Shown here: positions 1-8,724 of the stretch, piece by piece | Layout of the letters: each line of letters opens with the position of its first letter | Position numbering within the stretch: the first letter of the stretch is position 1 | Source: Guyparkeria hydrothermalis | Lineage (GTDB): Bacteria > Pseudomonadota > Gammaproteobacteria > Halothiobacillales > Halothiobacillaceae | Length of the DNA: 60,000 nucleotides | Assembly (NCBI RefSeq): GCF_023555385.1 | Contig: NZ_JAJSED010000001.1 | Location: forward strand, 1,582,501-1,642,500 | Reading direction: 5' to 3' | Notes under the pieces: model-generated | Databases searched by the model: none | What the model was told of the DNA's origin: nothing | Seen by the model: only the letters and a program-made list of their open reading frames with translations | Translations under genes and position numbers: made by a program

Positions 1-19
1 TCAGCCCTCTTTCAAGAGG

Positions 20-697
20 TCAGGCGTAACGCGTCGGGTCCGGCACACCGGCATCCTGGAAACCCTGCCGACGATAGTGACAGGAATCGCATCGACCACA
101 GGCCCGCCCTTCAGGGTCGGCACGATAACAGGACACCGTCAGACCATAATCCACACCGAGCTCCTGGCCCGTGCGGATGATCTCCGCCTTGGTCATGCGC
201 AGCAGAGGGGCGTGGATTTCGAACGGATGGTCCGCCGCAGTGGCGATGTTCGCCAGCTCCTCGAACTTCTCGATGAACGCCGGTCGGCAATCGGGGTACC
301 CCGAATAGTCGACGGCGTTCACACCGATGTAGATGCGTTTGGCGCCGAGCACCTCGGCCCAGCCGAGGGCAAACGACAGGAAGGTGAGATTCCTCGCCGG
401 CACGTAGGTACTGGGAATCTCGGACTGCGACGGATCGTAGTCCGGCACCGATCGTGACGCATCGGTCAGCGAGGAGCCGGTGATGCCATCCATGTCGATA
501 CGGATCGTGCGGTGGGCCGCCGCACCGGCCGCAGCCGCGACGCGCGCCGCCGCCTCGAGCTCGACGCGATGCCGCTGACCGTAATCGAAGCTCAAAGCAT
601 GCACGGCATAACCGTCCGCCCGCGCCCGCCAGGCCAGGGTGGCCGAATCGAGACCACCCGACAGCAGGACCACCGCTGGCTCTCGCTTCGCACTCAT
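20..697 (-). CDS. queC: 7-cyano-7-deazaguanine (preQ0) synthase QueC
   Basis: QueC converts 7-carboxy-7-deazaguanine to preQ0 with ATP and ammonia, a cytoplasmic step in queuosine synthesis. The 225-residue length is normal. The PP-loop SGGLDS lies near residue 13. Near the C-terminus a cysteine cluster (SCYRAD...CGRCDSC) matches the family zinc site. The ATG is 3 bases past the TAA of queE, so the two genes are translated as a pair, and they form the tail of the long ruv-tol-que unit. Only 19 bases remain to the window edge, so a following gene or terminator cannot be judged. Identification is firm. Confidence 0.95.
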   Translation of the reverse strand: MSAKREPAVVLLSGGLDSATLAWRARADGYAVHALSFDYGQRHRVELEAAARVAAAAGAAAHRTIRIDMDGITGSSLTDASRSVPDYDPSQSEIPSTYVPARNLTFLSFALGWAEVLGAKRIYIGVNAVDYSGYPDCRPAFIEKFEELANIATAADHPFEIHAPLLRMTKAEIIRTGQELGVDYGLTVSCYRADPEGRACGRCDSCHYRRQGFQDAGVPDPTRYA

Positions 698-700
698 AGC

Positions 701-1399
701 TTATCGCCCCGGCTCGTCGCCCCAGATCAGCTTGTGCAACTGCATCTGGAAGCGGATCTCCAGCCCGGTCTCGAGAATCCACTCGGCAAGGGTGCGCGGC
801 GACACGCCATCGAATACCGGTGAAAACAGCACGGCAAAGCGCCCGGTCAGGTCATGCTCGCGGACCCGGGCGATGGCCCAGTCGAAATCCTCGCGCGAGC
901 CGATCACCACCTTGATCTCGTCACTGGGCTTCAGGTGCGCGAGGTTCTGCCAACGGTTGCGATCGACTTCGCCGGACGACGGTGTCTTGAGGTCCATGAC
1001 CACGTGAACCCGCGAATCGACCTCGGCTATGTCCAAGGCGCCACTGGTCTCGAGGCTGACTACATGACCGGCATCGCCCAGGCGTCGCAGCAGATCGATG
1101 CAGCCCGGCTGAGCAAGCGGCTCGCCGCCGGTTACACAGACGTGACGGGTATCGAGCTCGGCCACCCGCGCGAGGATCGCTTCGGGGGCCATGCGTTCGC
1201 CGCCCGTGAACGCGTAGGCGGTATCGCAGTAAACGCAACGCAACGGGCAGCCGGTCAGACGCACGAACACCGTCGGCCAGCCGATATGATCCGACTCGCC
1301 CTGAAGCGAGCGGAAGATCTCGGTGATGCGCAGGGTGCGGGTCGAACCGGTCTCGACCTGATCGAGGGACGGCGTGTCGGCGGCCATCGCCTCGGTCAT
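701..1399 (-). CDS. queE: 7-carboxy-7-deazaguanine synthase QueE (radical SAM)
   Basis: QueE is a radical SAM enzyme that rearranges 6-carboxytetrahydropterin to 7-carboxy-7-deazaguanine, the step before QueC. The cluster-binding CPLRCVYC (C-x3-C-x2-C) lies around residues 52-59, after a RITEIFRSLQGE substrate-side segment, and VCVTGGEPL follows. The length is 232 residues. Its ATG overlaps the cpoB stop by 4 bases (ATGA), indicating translational coupling. queD and folE-type GTP cyclohydrolase steps of the pathway are not adjacent, although folE is present at 31.4 kb. Confidence is high. Confidence 0.95.
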   Translation of the reverse strand: MTEAMAADTPSLDQVETGSTRTLRITEIFRSLQGESDHIGWPTVFVRLTGCPLRCVYCDTAYAFTGGERMAPEAILARVAELDTRHVCVTGGEPLAQPGCIDLLRRLGDAGHVVSLETSGALDIAEVDSRVHVVMDLKTPSSGEVDRNRWQNLAHLKPSDEIKVVIGSREDFDWAIARVREHDLTGRFAVLFSPVFDGVSPRTLAEWILETGLEIRFQMQLHKLIWGDEPGR

Positions 1400-2346
1400 C
1401 CGCCACCCATGCGGGAGAGGCGCTGCTTCGCCAGACCGGCCGCCTGCGAGTCCGGATGGTCGGATACGACCTCGCTGAACAGCTGCCGCGCGGTTTCGCT
1501 GTCACCCTTCTCCTGGGCGATGTAGCCCATCTTGAGCTTGGCATCCGGGACACGGCGGCTGTCCGGGAATCGCTGCACCAGAGACGTATAGGACTGGCGA
1601 GCCGCATCGTAATCCTGCTTGACGTAGTACGTCTCGCCCTGCCAGAAGTACGCGCTCGGCGCCCAGCTGCCCTGCGGGTTGGCGTCGATTACCTTCTGAA
1701 ACGCCTGGATAGCCGCGTCGTAGTCGCCGCTCTTCAGGACCTCAAACGCCTCGTTGTACAGCGCCTGCTGTTCTTCGTCGCTGGCTCCCGCGCCGCCGGC
1801 GGACGGAGCCGAGCCACCGGATGCGGCAGCAGCGCCGTTCCCACCACTCGCTGCGGGCGCCTGCGGTGCCGAAGGAGCACCCGGTCCGGTCGGTGCCGAC
1901 GGCGAACCCATGGACGCCTGACCACCCTGGGCCGGCATCATGCCGCCTGCCCCGGCGGCGGGCTGCGACTGCGCTGCCTCCATCGCCTCGTCCACTCGCT
2001 CGGACTGGCGCTGCAATTTGCGCTCCTGCTCCGAAAGCTGGCCGCGCACCGCCTGCATCTGGCGCTCGAGGTCGTTGACGCGTTGCATCAACCGCTGCAG
2101 CAGCGCTGCCTGTCCGGACTGTGTGACGCTGCCGGCATCACCGCTCATCGGCATCGTCGTGGCAGGCGTCGTCCGCACGGCCGGCCGCTCCTCGGACGAT
2201 TCGTTCGTGCTTTCCGGCTCCGAGCCTCCACCCCAATTGAGCCAGCCCGGTGCTTGCTGCGCCATTGCCGTTGCGCTCAGCGAGTAGGCAATGACACCAG
2301 CCGCCAGCGGCAAGCCGCGGCGGCGAACAGATACGGATGCGCTCAT
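1396..2346 (-). CDS. cpoB: Cell division coordinator CpoB (YbgF), TolA-binding periplasmic protein
   Basis: CpoB links the Tol machine to peptidoglycan synthesis at the septum. I chose the ATG at 2346 because AGGAAA lies 5 bases upstream and it opens a clear signal peptide (MSASVSVRRRGLP..., cleavage after ATAMA). A longer reading would run into tolB. The mature protein has a coiled coil (about residues 75-115: LMQRVNDLERQMQAVRG...), then a long Ala/Gly/Pro/Ser-rich linker (about 120-190), then TPR-type repeats to the end. It starts 22 bases after the tolB stop, where pal would normally sit; pal is absent. 316 residues is longer than the usual 250-270, the excess being the linker. Confidence 0.9.
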   Translation of the reverse strand: MSASVSVRRRGLPLAAGVIAYSLSATAMAQQAPGWLNWGGGSEPESTNESSEERPAVRTTPATTMPMSGDAGSVTQSGQAALLQRLMQRVNDLERQMQAVRGQLSEQERKLQRQSERVDEAMEAAQSQPAAGAGGMMPAQGGQASMGSPSAPTGPGAPSAPQAPAASGGNGAAAASGGSAPSAGGAGASDEEQQALYNEAFEVLKSGDYDAAIQAFQKVIDANPQGSWAPSAYFWQGETYYVKQDYDAARQSYTSLVQRFPDSRRVPDAKLKMGYIAQEKGDSETARQLFSEVVSDHPDSQAAGLAKQRLSRMGGG

Positions 2347-2368
2347 GGATTTCCTGTCTTGTTTCCCT

Positions 2369-3688
2369 TTAATCATTGAACGGCCCCCAGACCGGATCGC
2401 GAACCTTGCCCTGATCGTAACGCAAGGTTTGCGGCTCGCCACCGATTGCCGGCGAAATCTTCAACACCGAGCCGGTTCCGGACTGCGCTGCATAGACAAC
2501 CATGGCCCCATTCGGCGCGTAGCTGGGGCGCTCCTCGCTGCCGCCACGGCTGAGCAGCTTGCGCTCACCGTCACCGAGCGACTGCTCGGCGACGAAGAAG
2601 CCACCGTCGGTGCGCACAACAAGCGTGAGTTTCTCGCCGTCGGGCGAAATTCGCGGCCCGGCAGCGTACGGCACGTCGAAGGTCAGGCGCATGGGCCGCG
2701 CATCGGGGCCGCTCTTGCGGAAGACCTGCGGCTGACCGTAGCGATCGGAGGTGAACGCCAGGCTGCGGTTGTCCGGGTACCACGTCGGCTCGGTCTCGAT
2801 CGCTCCCGAGTGCGTCCACTTGGTCAGACGACGGGTATCGAGATCGATCACGTAGATGTCCGGGTTGTTTCCCTTGGACAGGGTGACCGCAATCTTGTCA
2901 CCGCGCGGCGACCAGGCAGGCGCCCCGTTGATGCCCGGGTAGTCGGTCAGCTGGTAGCGGTCCCCCGTCGCCAGGTTCTGGACCCAGATCGCCGAGCGGT
3001 TGCCCTCGAACGACACGTAGGCCAGCTTGCCGCCGTCCGGGGACCAGCTGGGCGACATGATCGGGTAAGGCGACTCGAGCACGGTGCGGGGGTTGGCGCC
3101 GTCGGAGTCGGCGATCTGCAGGGTGAACACCTTGTTGTCACCGCGGCCACGCTCGGTCACATAAGCCAGGCGGGTGGAGAAGGCACCGCGATCGCCGGTC
3201 AGCTCCTCGTAGATGAGGTCACTGATGCGATGGGCAACCGTCCGCTCCGCGGAGGCGGGTGCCGTGATCTGACTGCCGGCCACCCGGTCACCGGAGCTGA
3301 TGTCGATCAGGTAGAAACGGGCCTGCAGGCTATCGCCCTGCGAGTTGGCCTGTCCCATGACGACATAGCGGGCCTGGCCGGCGCGCCAGTCGTCGATACG
3401 CAGTTGCTGGGGCGAGACGGGCTGGCCGGGCATCGCCGTCCGAGGGATGGGGGCAAATAGGCCGGACCGCGCCAGATCATCGCTGATGATCTGTGCCAGA
3501 TCGTCCACCTGCCCCGGCTGCTGGAACGGCACCACGGCGATGGGCACACCGGTCTCGGTGCCGCCACTGATATCGATCTCCAGCGCCGCCCGACTCGGGC
3601 CGGCCATCAGCAGAATCGCAACACCTACAAGTGCGCCAACCAGTGACGAAACACGGCTGGTGCGACGAGTAAAAGCCAATACATTCAT
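2369..3688 (-). CDS. tolB: Tol-Pal system protein TolB
   Basis: TolB is a periplasmic protein that normally binds Pal and TolA. The ATG at 3688 opens a signal peptide (MNVLAFTRRTSRV..., predicted cleavage after PSRA). A GTG three codons upstream is possible. After an N-terminal domain (about residues 32-165), repeated beta-propeller blades follow with motifs such as SPSWSPDG, APAWSPRG, EPTWYPD and GPRISPDGEKL. 439 residues matches the family. It lies between tolA (23-base gap) and cpoB. In this operon its usual partner gene pal does not follow, so which lipoprotein it contacts is not shown here. Confidence 0.95.
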   Translation of the reverse strand: MNVLAFTRRTSRVSSLVGALVGVAILLMAGPSRAALEIDISGGTETGVPIAVVPFQQPGQVDDLAQIISDDLARSGLFAPIPRTAMPGQPVSPQQLRIDDWRAGQARYVVMGQANSQGDSLQARFYLIDISSGDRVAGSQITAPASAERTVAHRISDLIYEELTGDRGAFSTRLAYVTERGRGDNKVFTLQIADSDGANPRTVLESPYPIMSPSWSPDGGKLAYVSFEGNRSAIWVQNLATGDRYQLTDYPGINGAPAWSPRGDKIAVTLSKGNNPDIYVIDLDTRRLTKWTHSGAIETEPTWYPDNRSLAFTSDRYGQPQVFRKSGPDARPMRLTFDVPYAAGPRISPDGEKLTLVVRTDGGFFVAEQSLGDGERKLLSRGGSEERPSYAPNGAMVVYAAQSGTGSVLKISPAIGGEPQTLRYDQGKVRDPVWGPFND

Positions 3689-3711
3689 GAGAATCACCCC
3701 GGGTTACCCCG

Positions 3712-4860
3712 TTATTCCGGCTTGAAGTTGAAGCGGATCTCTTCCTGGAAAATCGATTCCGTTTCCGGCTTGGGCAGCGGCGAGGCCGCCTCGATGGCCT
3801 GCACCACCGACCGCTCGAACAGCCGGTCGCCATCACAGCGCTCCACGCTGACGCTACGCACCCGGCCGGAGCTGTCCTGACGAACCGTTACGGTGCAGGT
3901 CCAGCCGATCCGGGCACCGGGCGGACGCTGCCAGTTGCGTCGCACCTTGGCCTGAATGGCCGCCGCCCAGCGGGCGAGTGCGCTCTCGTCCGCGCGCGCC
4001 TGGGCCTCGGCAGCCAGCTGCTCCTGCAGGGCGCGTTCCCGCGCCTCGCGCGCAGCCTGAGCCTCGGCCTCCCGGCGAGCTTTTTCCTCGGCCTCGCGAC
4101 GAGCCTTCTCCTCGGCTTCCTTCCGGGCACGCTCCTCAGCTTCTTTGCGTGCCTTTTCCTCCGCCTCGCGCCGAGCTTTTTCCTCGGCCTCCTGGCGTGC
4201 CTTTTCTTCGGCCTCGCGGCGGGCCTTTTCCTCGGCCTCACGACGCGCCTTTTCTTCGGCCTCCTTCCGCGCACGCTCCTCGGCCTCTTTGCGCGCCTTC
4301 TCCTCGGCTGCCTTGCGCGCCGCTTCGGCTTCCTGACGCGCCTTTTCCTCGGCCGCACGCCGCTCGGCGGCTTCCTTCGCTTCCTGGCGAGCCTTCTCGG
4401 CTTCACGACGCTCGGCCTCGGCCGCCTCGCGGGCCGCCTTGGCCTCCTCCTGCGCCGCCTGGCGCTCGGCCTCCAGCTGTTCCTGCTGCTTCTTGATCTC
4501 CGCCAGTCGTTCGGCCTCGGCCTTGGCTTCTTTTTCGCGCTGCTCGCGCAACTGGGCCAGCTGCTGCGCCCGCGCCTCTTCGGCGCGGCGGGCCGCGGCC
4601 GCTTTTTCGGCGGCCTCCGTTTGTTCCTTGACTTCCTGTTCGCGCGCCTCGCGCTGCTGGCGCATCCGCTCGGCCTGCTTCTCGACTACTGCGGAAGAAA
4701 CCGATTCAGCCTCGATGGTCGGCATGTCCGCCGACTGGCCGGCGGGTTCCACCCGCTCCGGCTGCCAGAGTTCGTTGAAGACAATGGCCAGCACCAGAAG
4801 CAGGTGCAGCAGCACCGCCGCGATCACGGCGGCGGGCATCCGTGCGAGCATCCGCAACAT
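3712..4860 (-). CDS. tolA: Cell envelope protein TolA
   Basis: TolA spans the periplasm and transmits energy from TolQR to the outer membrane side. One transmembrane helix occupies about residues 8-29. A very long charged helical domain II runs from about 55 to 290, and a TonB-like domain III ends the protein with two cysteines (TCTVTV, VERCDGD) placed as expected for the known disulfide. Residues 186-267 consist of near-perfect octapeptide units of the EEKARREA type. 382 residues is within the family range. The stop of tolR and this start are 3 bases apart. Confidence is high. Confidence 0.95.
   Translation of the reverse strand: MLRMLARMPAAVIAAVLLHLLLVLAIVFNELWQPERVEPAGQSADMPTIEAESVSSAVVEKQAERMRQQREAREQEVKEQTEAAEKAAAARRAEEARAQQLAQLREQREKEAKAEAERLAEIKKQQEQLEAERQAAQEEAKAAREAAEAERREAEKARQEAKEAAERRAAEEKARQEAEAARKAAEEKARKEAEERARKEAEEKARREAEEKARREAEEKARQEAEEKARREAEEKARKEAEERARKEAEEKARREAEEKARREAEAQAAREARERALQEQLAAEAQARADESALARWAAAIQAKVRRNWQRPPGARIGWTCTVTVRQDSSGRVRSVSVERCDGDRLFERSVVQAIEAASPLPKPETESIFQEEIRFNFKPE
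4060..4305 (-). repeat. 24-bp tandem repeat inside tolA (octapeptide EEKARxEA)
   Basis: About ten consecutive 24-base units encode EEKAR(R/K/Q)EA with occasional EERARKEA variants, TolA residues 186-267. The DNA repeats nearly as well as the protein, with the plus-strand word cctcggcctc recurring every 24 bases. Such in-frame units could expand or contract without breaking the reading frame and would change the length of the periplasm-spanning helix. Confidence 0.9.
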
Positions 4861-4863
4861 CGG

Positions 4864-5313
4864 TCAGCGTTCCTCCGCGTTCGACTGGGGCGGCTGCGAA
4901 TCGGTCACCAGGCCCACCTTGGTCGCACCGCCCTGCTGGGCAGCCACCATGGCGCGCATGACGTTATCGTAGTTAGACGCGCGATCGCCCTTCACCAGCA
5001 CCGGCGCCTCGGGGTCGACCTTGCGGGCGGCGGCAACCAGCTCGCTGACGGTGGTCAGACTGACGGGAGCATCCGGATTTTCGGCCTTGTTGACGAAGTA
5101 CTCGCCGTCCTGATTGACGATGATCAGCAGGGGCGGCTCGTCGCTGTCGTCCAGCGGACTGGCAGCCGCCTTCGGCGCCTCGACCTCGACCCCTTGCTGC
5201 AGCATGGGCGCGGTCACCATGAAGATGACCAGCAGCACCAGCATCACGTCGATGTAGGGAACGACGTTGATCTCGGCGACCATGCGTCGCGCCCGTCGCG
5301 TACGCCGCGCCAT
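4864..5313 (-). CDS. tolR: Tol biopolymer transport protein TolR
   Basis: TolR, an ExbD relative, works with TolQ as the proton-driven motor in the inner membrane. A basic N-terminus (MARRTRRARRMV) precedes INVVPYIDVMLVLLVIFMVT, a single transmembrane helix (about residues 18-38) containing the essential aspartate (Asp22 here). The periplasmic part follows and ends near residue 149. It starts 3 bases after tolQ and ends 3 bases before tolA. Confidence 0.95.
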   Translation of the reverse strand: MARRTRRARRMVAEINVVPYIDVMLVLLVIFMVTAPMLQQGVEVEAPKAAASPLDDSDEPPLLIIVNQDGEYFVNKAENPDAPVSLTTVSELVAAARKVDPEAPVLVKGDRASNYDNVMRAMVAAQQGGATKVGLVTDSQPPQSNAEER

Positions 5314-5316
5314 GAC

Positions 5317-5994
5317 TTACTTGCCTCCCAGCTGCCGCTGAAGCAGTCCCAGGAACTCGTCGATGAAGTTCTCGTAGCGGCCCGCCAGCCAGTCGACCCG
5401 CTGGGTGTAGCGATTGTAGGCAATGACGGCGGGGATGGCCGCGAACAGACCCATGGCCGTGGCGATCAGCGCCTCGGCGATGGGCGGCGCGACCGCGGCC
5501 AGCGTGGCACTCTGCATCGAGCCGAGGTTCATGAACGCGCTCATGATCCCCCAGACGGTACCGAACAGGCCCACGTAGGGGCTGACCGAACCGACGGTGG
5601 CGAGAAACGGAATACCCTCCTCGAGCTGGTCGATCTGGCGATGCTCGGCCACGCGCATGGCGCGCTCGACGCCGCCGATGACGTGATCATGGCGGCGCTC
5701 CTCGGCCTGCCGCAGTCGCTGGAATTCACGGAAGCCCGCTTCGAAGACCGCCTCGTGCCCCTCGCGCGGACGCTTCTCGCGCGAGATGCGGTCGTAGAAT
5801 TCATTGAGGCTGCCACCGGCCCAGAAGCTGCCTTCGAAGCGGCGGACCTGGCTGACGGCGCGCTTGTAGACGCGCGCCTTGTGGAAGATGAGGGCCCAGG
5901 AGCCGACCGAGGCCAGCACGAGAATGAGCAACACGAGCTGGACGGGCAGGCTGGCCCCGGTAATCAGTTCGATGACAGATGGATCGGAATTCAC
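5317..5994 (-). CDS. tolQ: Tol-Pal motor protein TolQ
   Basis: TolQ, a MotA/ExbB family protein, forms the proton channel with TolR. Its 225 residues contain three hydrophobic helices: about 17-38 (LPVQLVLLILVLASVGSWALI), about 133-155 (TVGSVSPYVGLFGTVWGIM), and about 168-190 (IAEALIATAMGLFAAIPAVIA). The last two show the conserved family sequence. Its ATG overlaps the ybgC stop by 4 bases. Start choice and identity are firm. Confidence 0.95.
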   Translation of the reverse strand: MNSDPSVIELITGASLPVQLVLLILVLASVGSWALIFHKARVYKRAVSQVRRFEGSFWAGGSLNEFYDRISREKRPREGHEAVFEAGFREFQRLRQAEERRHDHVIGGVERAMRVAEHRQIDQLEEGIPFLATVGSVSPYVGLFGTVWGIMSAFMNLGSMQSATLAAVAPPIAEALIATAMGLFAAIPAVIAYNRYTQRVDWLAGRYENFIDEFLGLLQRQLGGK

Positions 5995-6407
5995 GCGAAA
6001 GACTCCAGGATCGGCTCGGGTATGGGTTTGGGGCGGAAGGTCTGCGTATCGACACAGACGACGCGCACCGACACCTCACACAGGACCGAGGAATCGGCGG
6101 AATGTTCCACTCGCTGGGTGAAATCGATGGCCGCTGAGCGCAGGCGTTCCACCTCGCAGGTGACGGTAAGCGCGTCATTAAATCGCGCCGGTCGACGATA
6201 TTCAAGCGAGGCGCGAGCCACCACGAAGACCACCTTCTGCTGGTCGCGGAGGGCGTCCTGTTCCCAGCCGCGGGCACGTAGCCACTCGGTCCGCGCCCGC
6301 TCGCAGAAGTTGAGGTACCGCGCGTGGTAAACCACGCCGCCAGCGTCCGTGTCCTCGTAGTAGACGCGCACGGGCCAGCGAAACACCGAAGGGTCCGGAT
6401 GCGTCAT
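5991..6407 (-). CDS. ybgC: Tol-Pal associated acyl-CoA thioesterase YbgC
   Basis: YbgC is a hotdog-fold thioesterase acting on acyl-CoA or acyl-ACP, always found in front of tolQ. The active-site region YYEDTDAGGVVYH, with the catalytic aspartate, lies near residues 17-29, followed by YLNFCERARTEW. I prefer the ATG at 6407, preceded by GGGAGA; a GTG two codons upstream (6413) would overlap the ruvB stop. 138 residues is normal. What it contributes to envelope function is not established. Confidence 0.92.
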   Translation of the reverse strand: MTHPDPSVFRWPVRVYYEDTDAGGVVYHARYLNFCERARTEWLRARGWEQDALRDQQKVVFVVARASLEYRRPARFNDALTVTCEVERLRSAAIDFTQRVEHSADSSVLCEVSVRVVCVDTQTFRPKPIPEPILESFA

Positions 6408-6409
6408 GG

Positions 6410-7462
6410 TCACTCTCCCGAAGGCGTGTCGGCGAGATCAACCGACCACTGCGCCGGGGGCGTGAATCCGAAGTGCTCCCAGGTCTGCCGGGTGGCCATG
6501 CGCCCGCGCGGCGTCCGGATGAGAAAGCCCTGCTGGATCAGGTACGGCTCGAGAACGTCCTCGATGGTGTCGCGCGACTCGCCGATCGCCGCGGCAAGGT
6601 TGTCCAGCCCGACCGGTCCGCCGTCGAATTTCTCCAGCAAGGTCTGGAGCAGGCGGCGGTCCTGGTGGTCGAAGCCACGCCGGTCGACCTTGAGCATGTC
6701 CAGTGCCGCGCTGGCGATATCCCGGTCGACCCGACCGCCACCCTTGACGTCGGCATAGTCGCGCACCCGCCGCAGCAGCCGGTTGGCAATCCGCGGGGTG
6801 CCACGCGAGCGCGCCGCGATCTCGCGCGCGCCGTGACCGTCCATCTCCAGCTGGGTCAGCCGCGCCGAGCGTTCGACGATGTGCACCAGGTGATCGACCT
6901 CGTAGAACTCGAGCCGCTGGATGATGCCGAAGCGATCGCGCAGCGGGTTGGTCAGCATGCCGGCCCGCGTGGTCGCGCCCACCAGCGTGAACGGCGGCAG
7001 GTCGAGCTTGATCGAGCGCGCCGCCGGCCCCTCGCCGATCATGATGTCGATCTGGTAGTCCTCCATCGCCGGGTAGAGGATCTCCTCGACCACCGAGGAG
7101 AGGCGATGGATCTCGTCGATGAACAGCACGTCGCCCGGCTCGAGGTTGGTCAGCAAGGCGGCAAGATCCCCGGGGCGCTCGAGCACCGGACCGGAGGTCT
7201 GCTTGAGGCTCACGCCCATCTCGTTGGCGATGATGTGCGCCAGCGTGGTCTTGCCCAGCCCCGGCGGACCGAAGATCAGCACGTGATCGAGCGGCTCGCC
7301 GCGGTTTCTCGCCGCCGGGACGAAGATCTCCATCTGCTCGACCACTGCCGGCTGGCCGATGTAGTCGGCCAGTTTCCGCGGCCGCAGCGCCCGTTCGAGG
7401 GCCTCCTCGTCGGGGCGGTGCTCGGAGCTGACGAAGCGGGCGTCGTCTATCGATTCACTCAT
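6410..7462 (-). CDS. ruvB: Holliday junction branch migration ATPase RuvB
   Basis: RuvB is the hexameric AAA+ motor that drives branch migration together with RuvA. Walker [10 protein letters not shown] (about residues 65-73), Walker B FIDEIHRL (about 114-121), sensor sequence TTRAGML and the C-terminal winged-helix part ([14 protein letters not shown]) are all visible. 350 residues is typical. The gene starts 3 bases after ruvA and its stop lies next to the ybgC start, so the recombination and Tol genes are one continuous unit. Confidence 0.97.
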   Translation of the reverse strand: MSESIDDARFVSSEHRPDEEALERALRPRKLADYIGQPAVVEQMEIFVPAARNRGEPLDHVLIFGPPGLGKTTLAHIIANEMGVSLKQTSGPVLERPGDLAALLTNLEPGDVLFIDEIHRLSSVVEEILYPAMEDYQIDIMIGEGPAARSIKLDLPPFTLVGATTRAGMLTNPLRDRFGIIQRLEFYEVDHLVHIVERSARLTQLEMDGHGAREIAARSRGTPRIANRLLRRVRDYADVKGGGRVDRDIASAALDMLKVDRRGFDHQDRRLLQTLLEKFDGGPVGLDNLAAAIGESRDTIEDVLEPYLIQQGFLIRTPRGRMATRQTWEHFGFTPPAQWSVDLADTPSGE

Positions 7463-7465
7463 GGC

Positions 7466-8062
7466 TTACTTGACCGTCTGCCGCAGGGCGAGGCGGATCA
7501 GGGCCTCGGCGTCGGTCGCGCCTTCCTTCTCGGCCCGGGTAATCATGCGATTGGCCTCGGCCGGCTTGTAGCCCAATGCCTCGAGCGCGCTCAAGGCCTC
7601 GTCGCGCGGCGTTTCCTCGGCAGGCACGCCGCCGACGGCCGCCGGGACGGAAGTGCCCGGCGTCTTGTCGAGCCGATCGCGCATCTCGATGATCAGCCGC
7701 TCGGCGGTCTTCTTGCCGATACCCGGCACCTTGGTCAGCGCGCTGACGTCGTCGTTCATGACGCAATCGCGGAACTGGGCCTCGGACATACCCGAAAGCA
7801 CGGCGACGGCCATGCGCGGGCCGATGCCCGAGACCTTGATCAGGGCGCGGAACAAGTCGCGCTCGCGGACGGTGGCAAAGCCGTACAGGAGCTGCGCGTC
7901 CTCGCGCACCACCAGATGGGTGTGCAGGACCACGTCATCCTGCCCCTGGGTGGCGAAGAAGGTAGACATCGGCGCCTCGACCTCGTAGCCAATGCCGTGC
8001 ACGTCCACCAGCAGGAACGGCGGCTTGCGGGTGAGTACGCGTCCAGCAAGTCTGCCGATCAT
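7466..8062 (-). CDS. ruvA: Holliday junction DNA-binding protein RuvA
   Basis: RuvA tetramers bind the four-way junction and load RuvB. The N-terminal OB fold ([28 protein letters not shown]), the helix-hairpin-helix segments (KVSGIGPRMAVAVLS, KVPGIGKKTAERLI) and the C-terminal RuvB-contact domain (EALSALEALGYKPAEA) appear in order. 198 residues matches the family. The start overlaps the ruvC stop by 4 bases. Confidence 0.97.
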   Translation of the reverse strand: MIGRLAGRVLTRKPPFLLVDVHGIGYEVEAPMSTFFATQGQDDVVLHTHLVVREDAQLLYGFATVRERDLFRALIKVSGIGPRMAVAVLSGMSEAQFRDCVMNDDVSALTKVPGIGKKTAERLIIEMRDRLDKTPGTSVPAAVGGVPAEETPRDEALSALEALGYKPAEANRMITRAEKEGATDAEALIRLALRQTVK

Positions 8063-8724
8063 TTCCGTCCTCCCGACTTGGCCGCGGCCCGAGCCATCAG
8101 CGCCGCGGCATCCATGTCACGCCAGCCACGCGAGTCGCTGCGGCGGCGATACCGTCGCTGCGAGGCCTCGCGCAGAATCTCGCGCGCTTCGGCGTTTCCT
8201 CCGCCGGCGGCCACGCCGCCGAAGGCCTGACTGCGATAGCAGTGGCACAAGGCGACGGCGGCAGCGTCCGCACCGTCGGCCGACGGCAACTCGTCGAGCC
8301 CGGCCAGGCGCTGGATCATGTGAGCGACCTGCGTCTTGTCAGCCTTGCCGCTGCCGACCACGGCCTGCTTGACCGTCGCCGGCATGTATTCCTCCACCGG
8401 CAGACCGTGGCGCACCACCGCCGCCAAGGCCGCGCCACGGGCCTGGGCCAGCTTGAGCGAGGAGGACTCGCTGCGATACATGAAGATCTGCTCGATAGCG
8501 CACTCGTGCGGCTGATGGGTCTCGATCCACTCGGAGACCGCATCGAAAACGCCGCCCATGCGGGCGGCAAAAGAGCCATGGGCCTGCAGGGACTGGCTTG
8601 CCAGCCCGAGGCAGCGCGCCCGGCCGCGGGCGAACTCGATCACCGCCAGCCCCAGCACGCGGGAGCCGGGGTCGATACCGAGCACCCGCCGGGCCACGGG
8701 TTGCGCTGCCCCATGCTCAGGCAT
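8059..8724 (-). CDS. ruvC: Crossover junction endodeoxyribonuclease RuvC
   Basis: RuvC resolves Holliday junctions. The first catalytic aspartate is in [12 protein letters not shown] (about residue 18), the glutamate in CAIEQIFM, and the final acidic pair in [14 protein letters not shown]. At 221 residues it is about 45 longer than the usual RuvC. The extra length is mostly a C-terminal tail rich in Arg, Lys and Ala (from about residue 172: [10 protein letters not shown]...) that looks disordered and basic. The start overlaps the yebC end by 8 bases; a start a few codons later is possible. Confidence 0.95.
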   Translation of the reverse strand: MPEHGAAQPVARRVLGIDPGSRVLGLAVIEFARGRARCLGLASQSLQAHGSFAARMGGVFDAVSEWIETHQPHECAIEQIFMYRSESSSLKLAQARGAALAAVVRHGLPVEEYMPATVKQAVVGSGKADKTQVAHMIQRLAGLDELPSADGADAAAVALCHCYRSQAFGGVAAGGGNAEAREILREASQRRYRRRSDSRGWRDMDAAALMARAAAKSGGRK

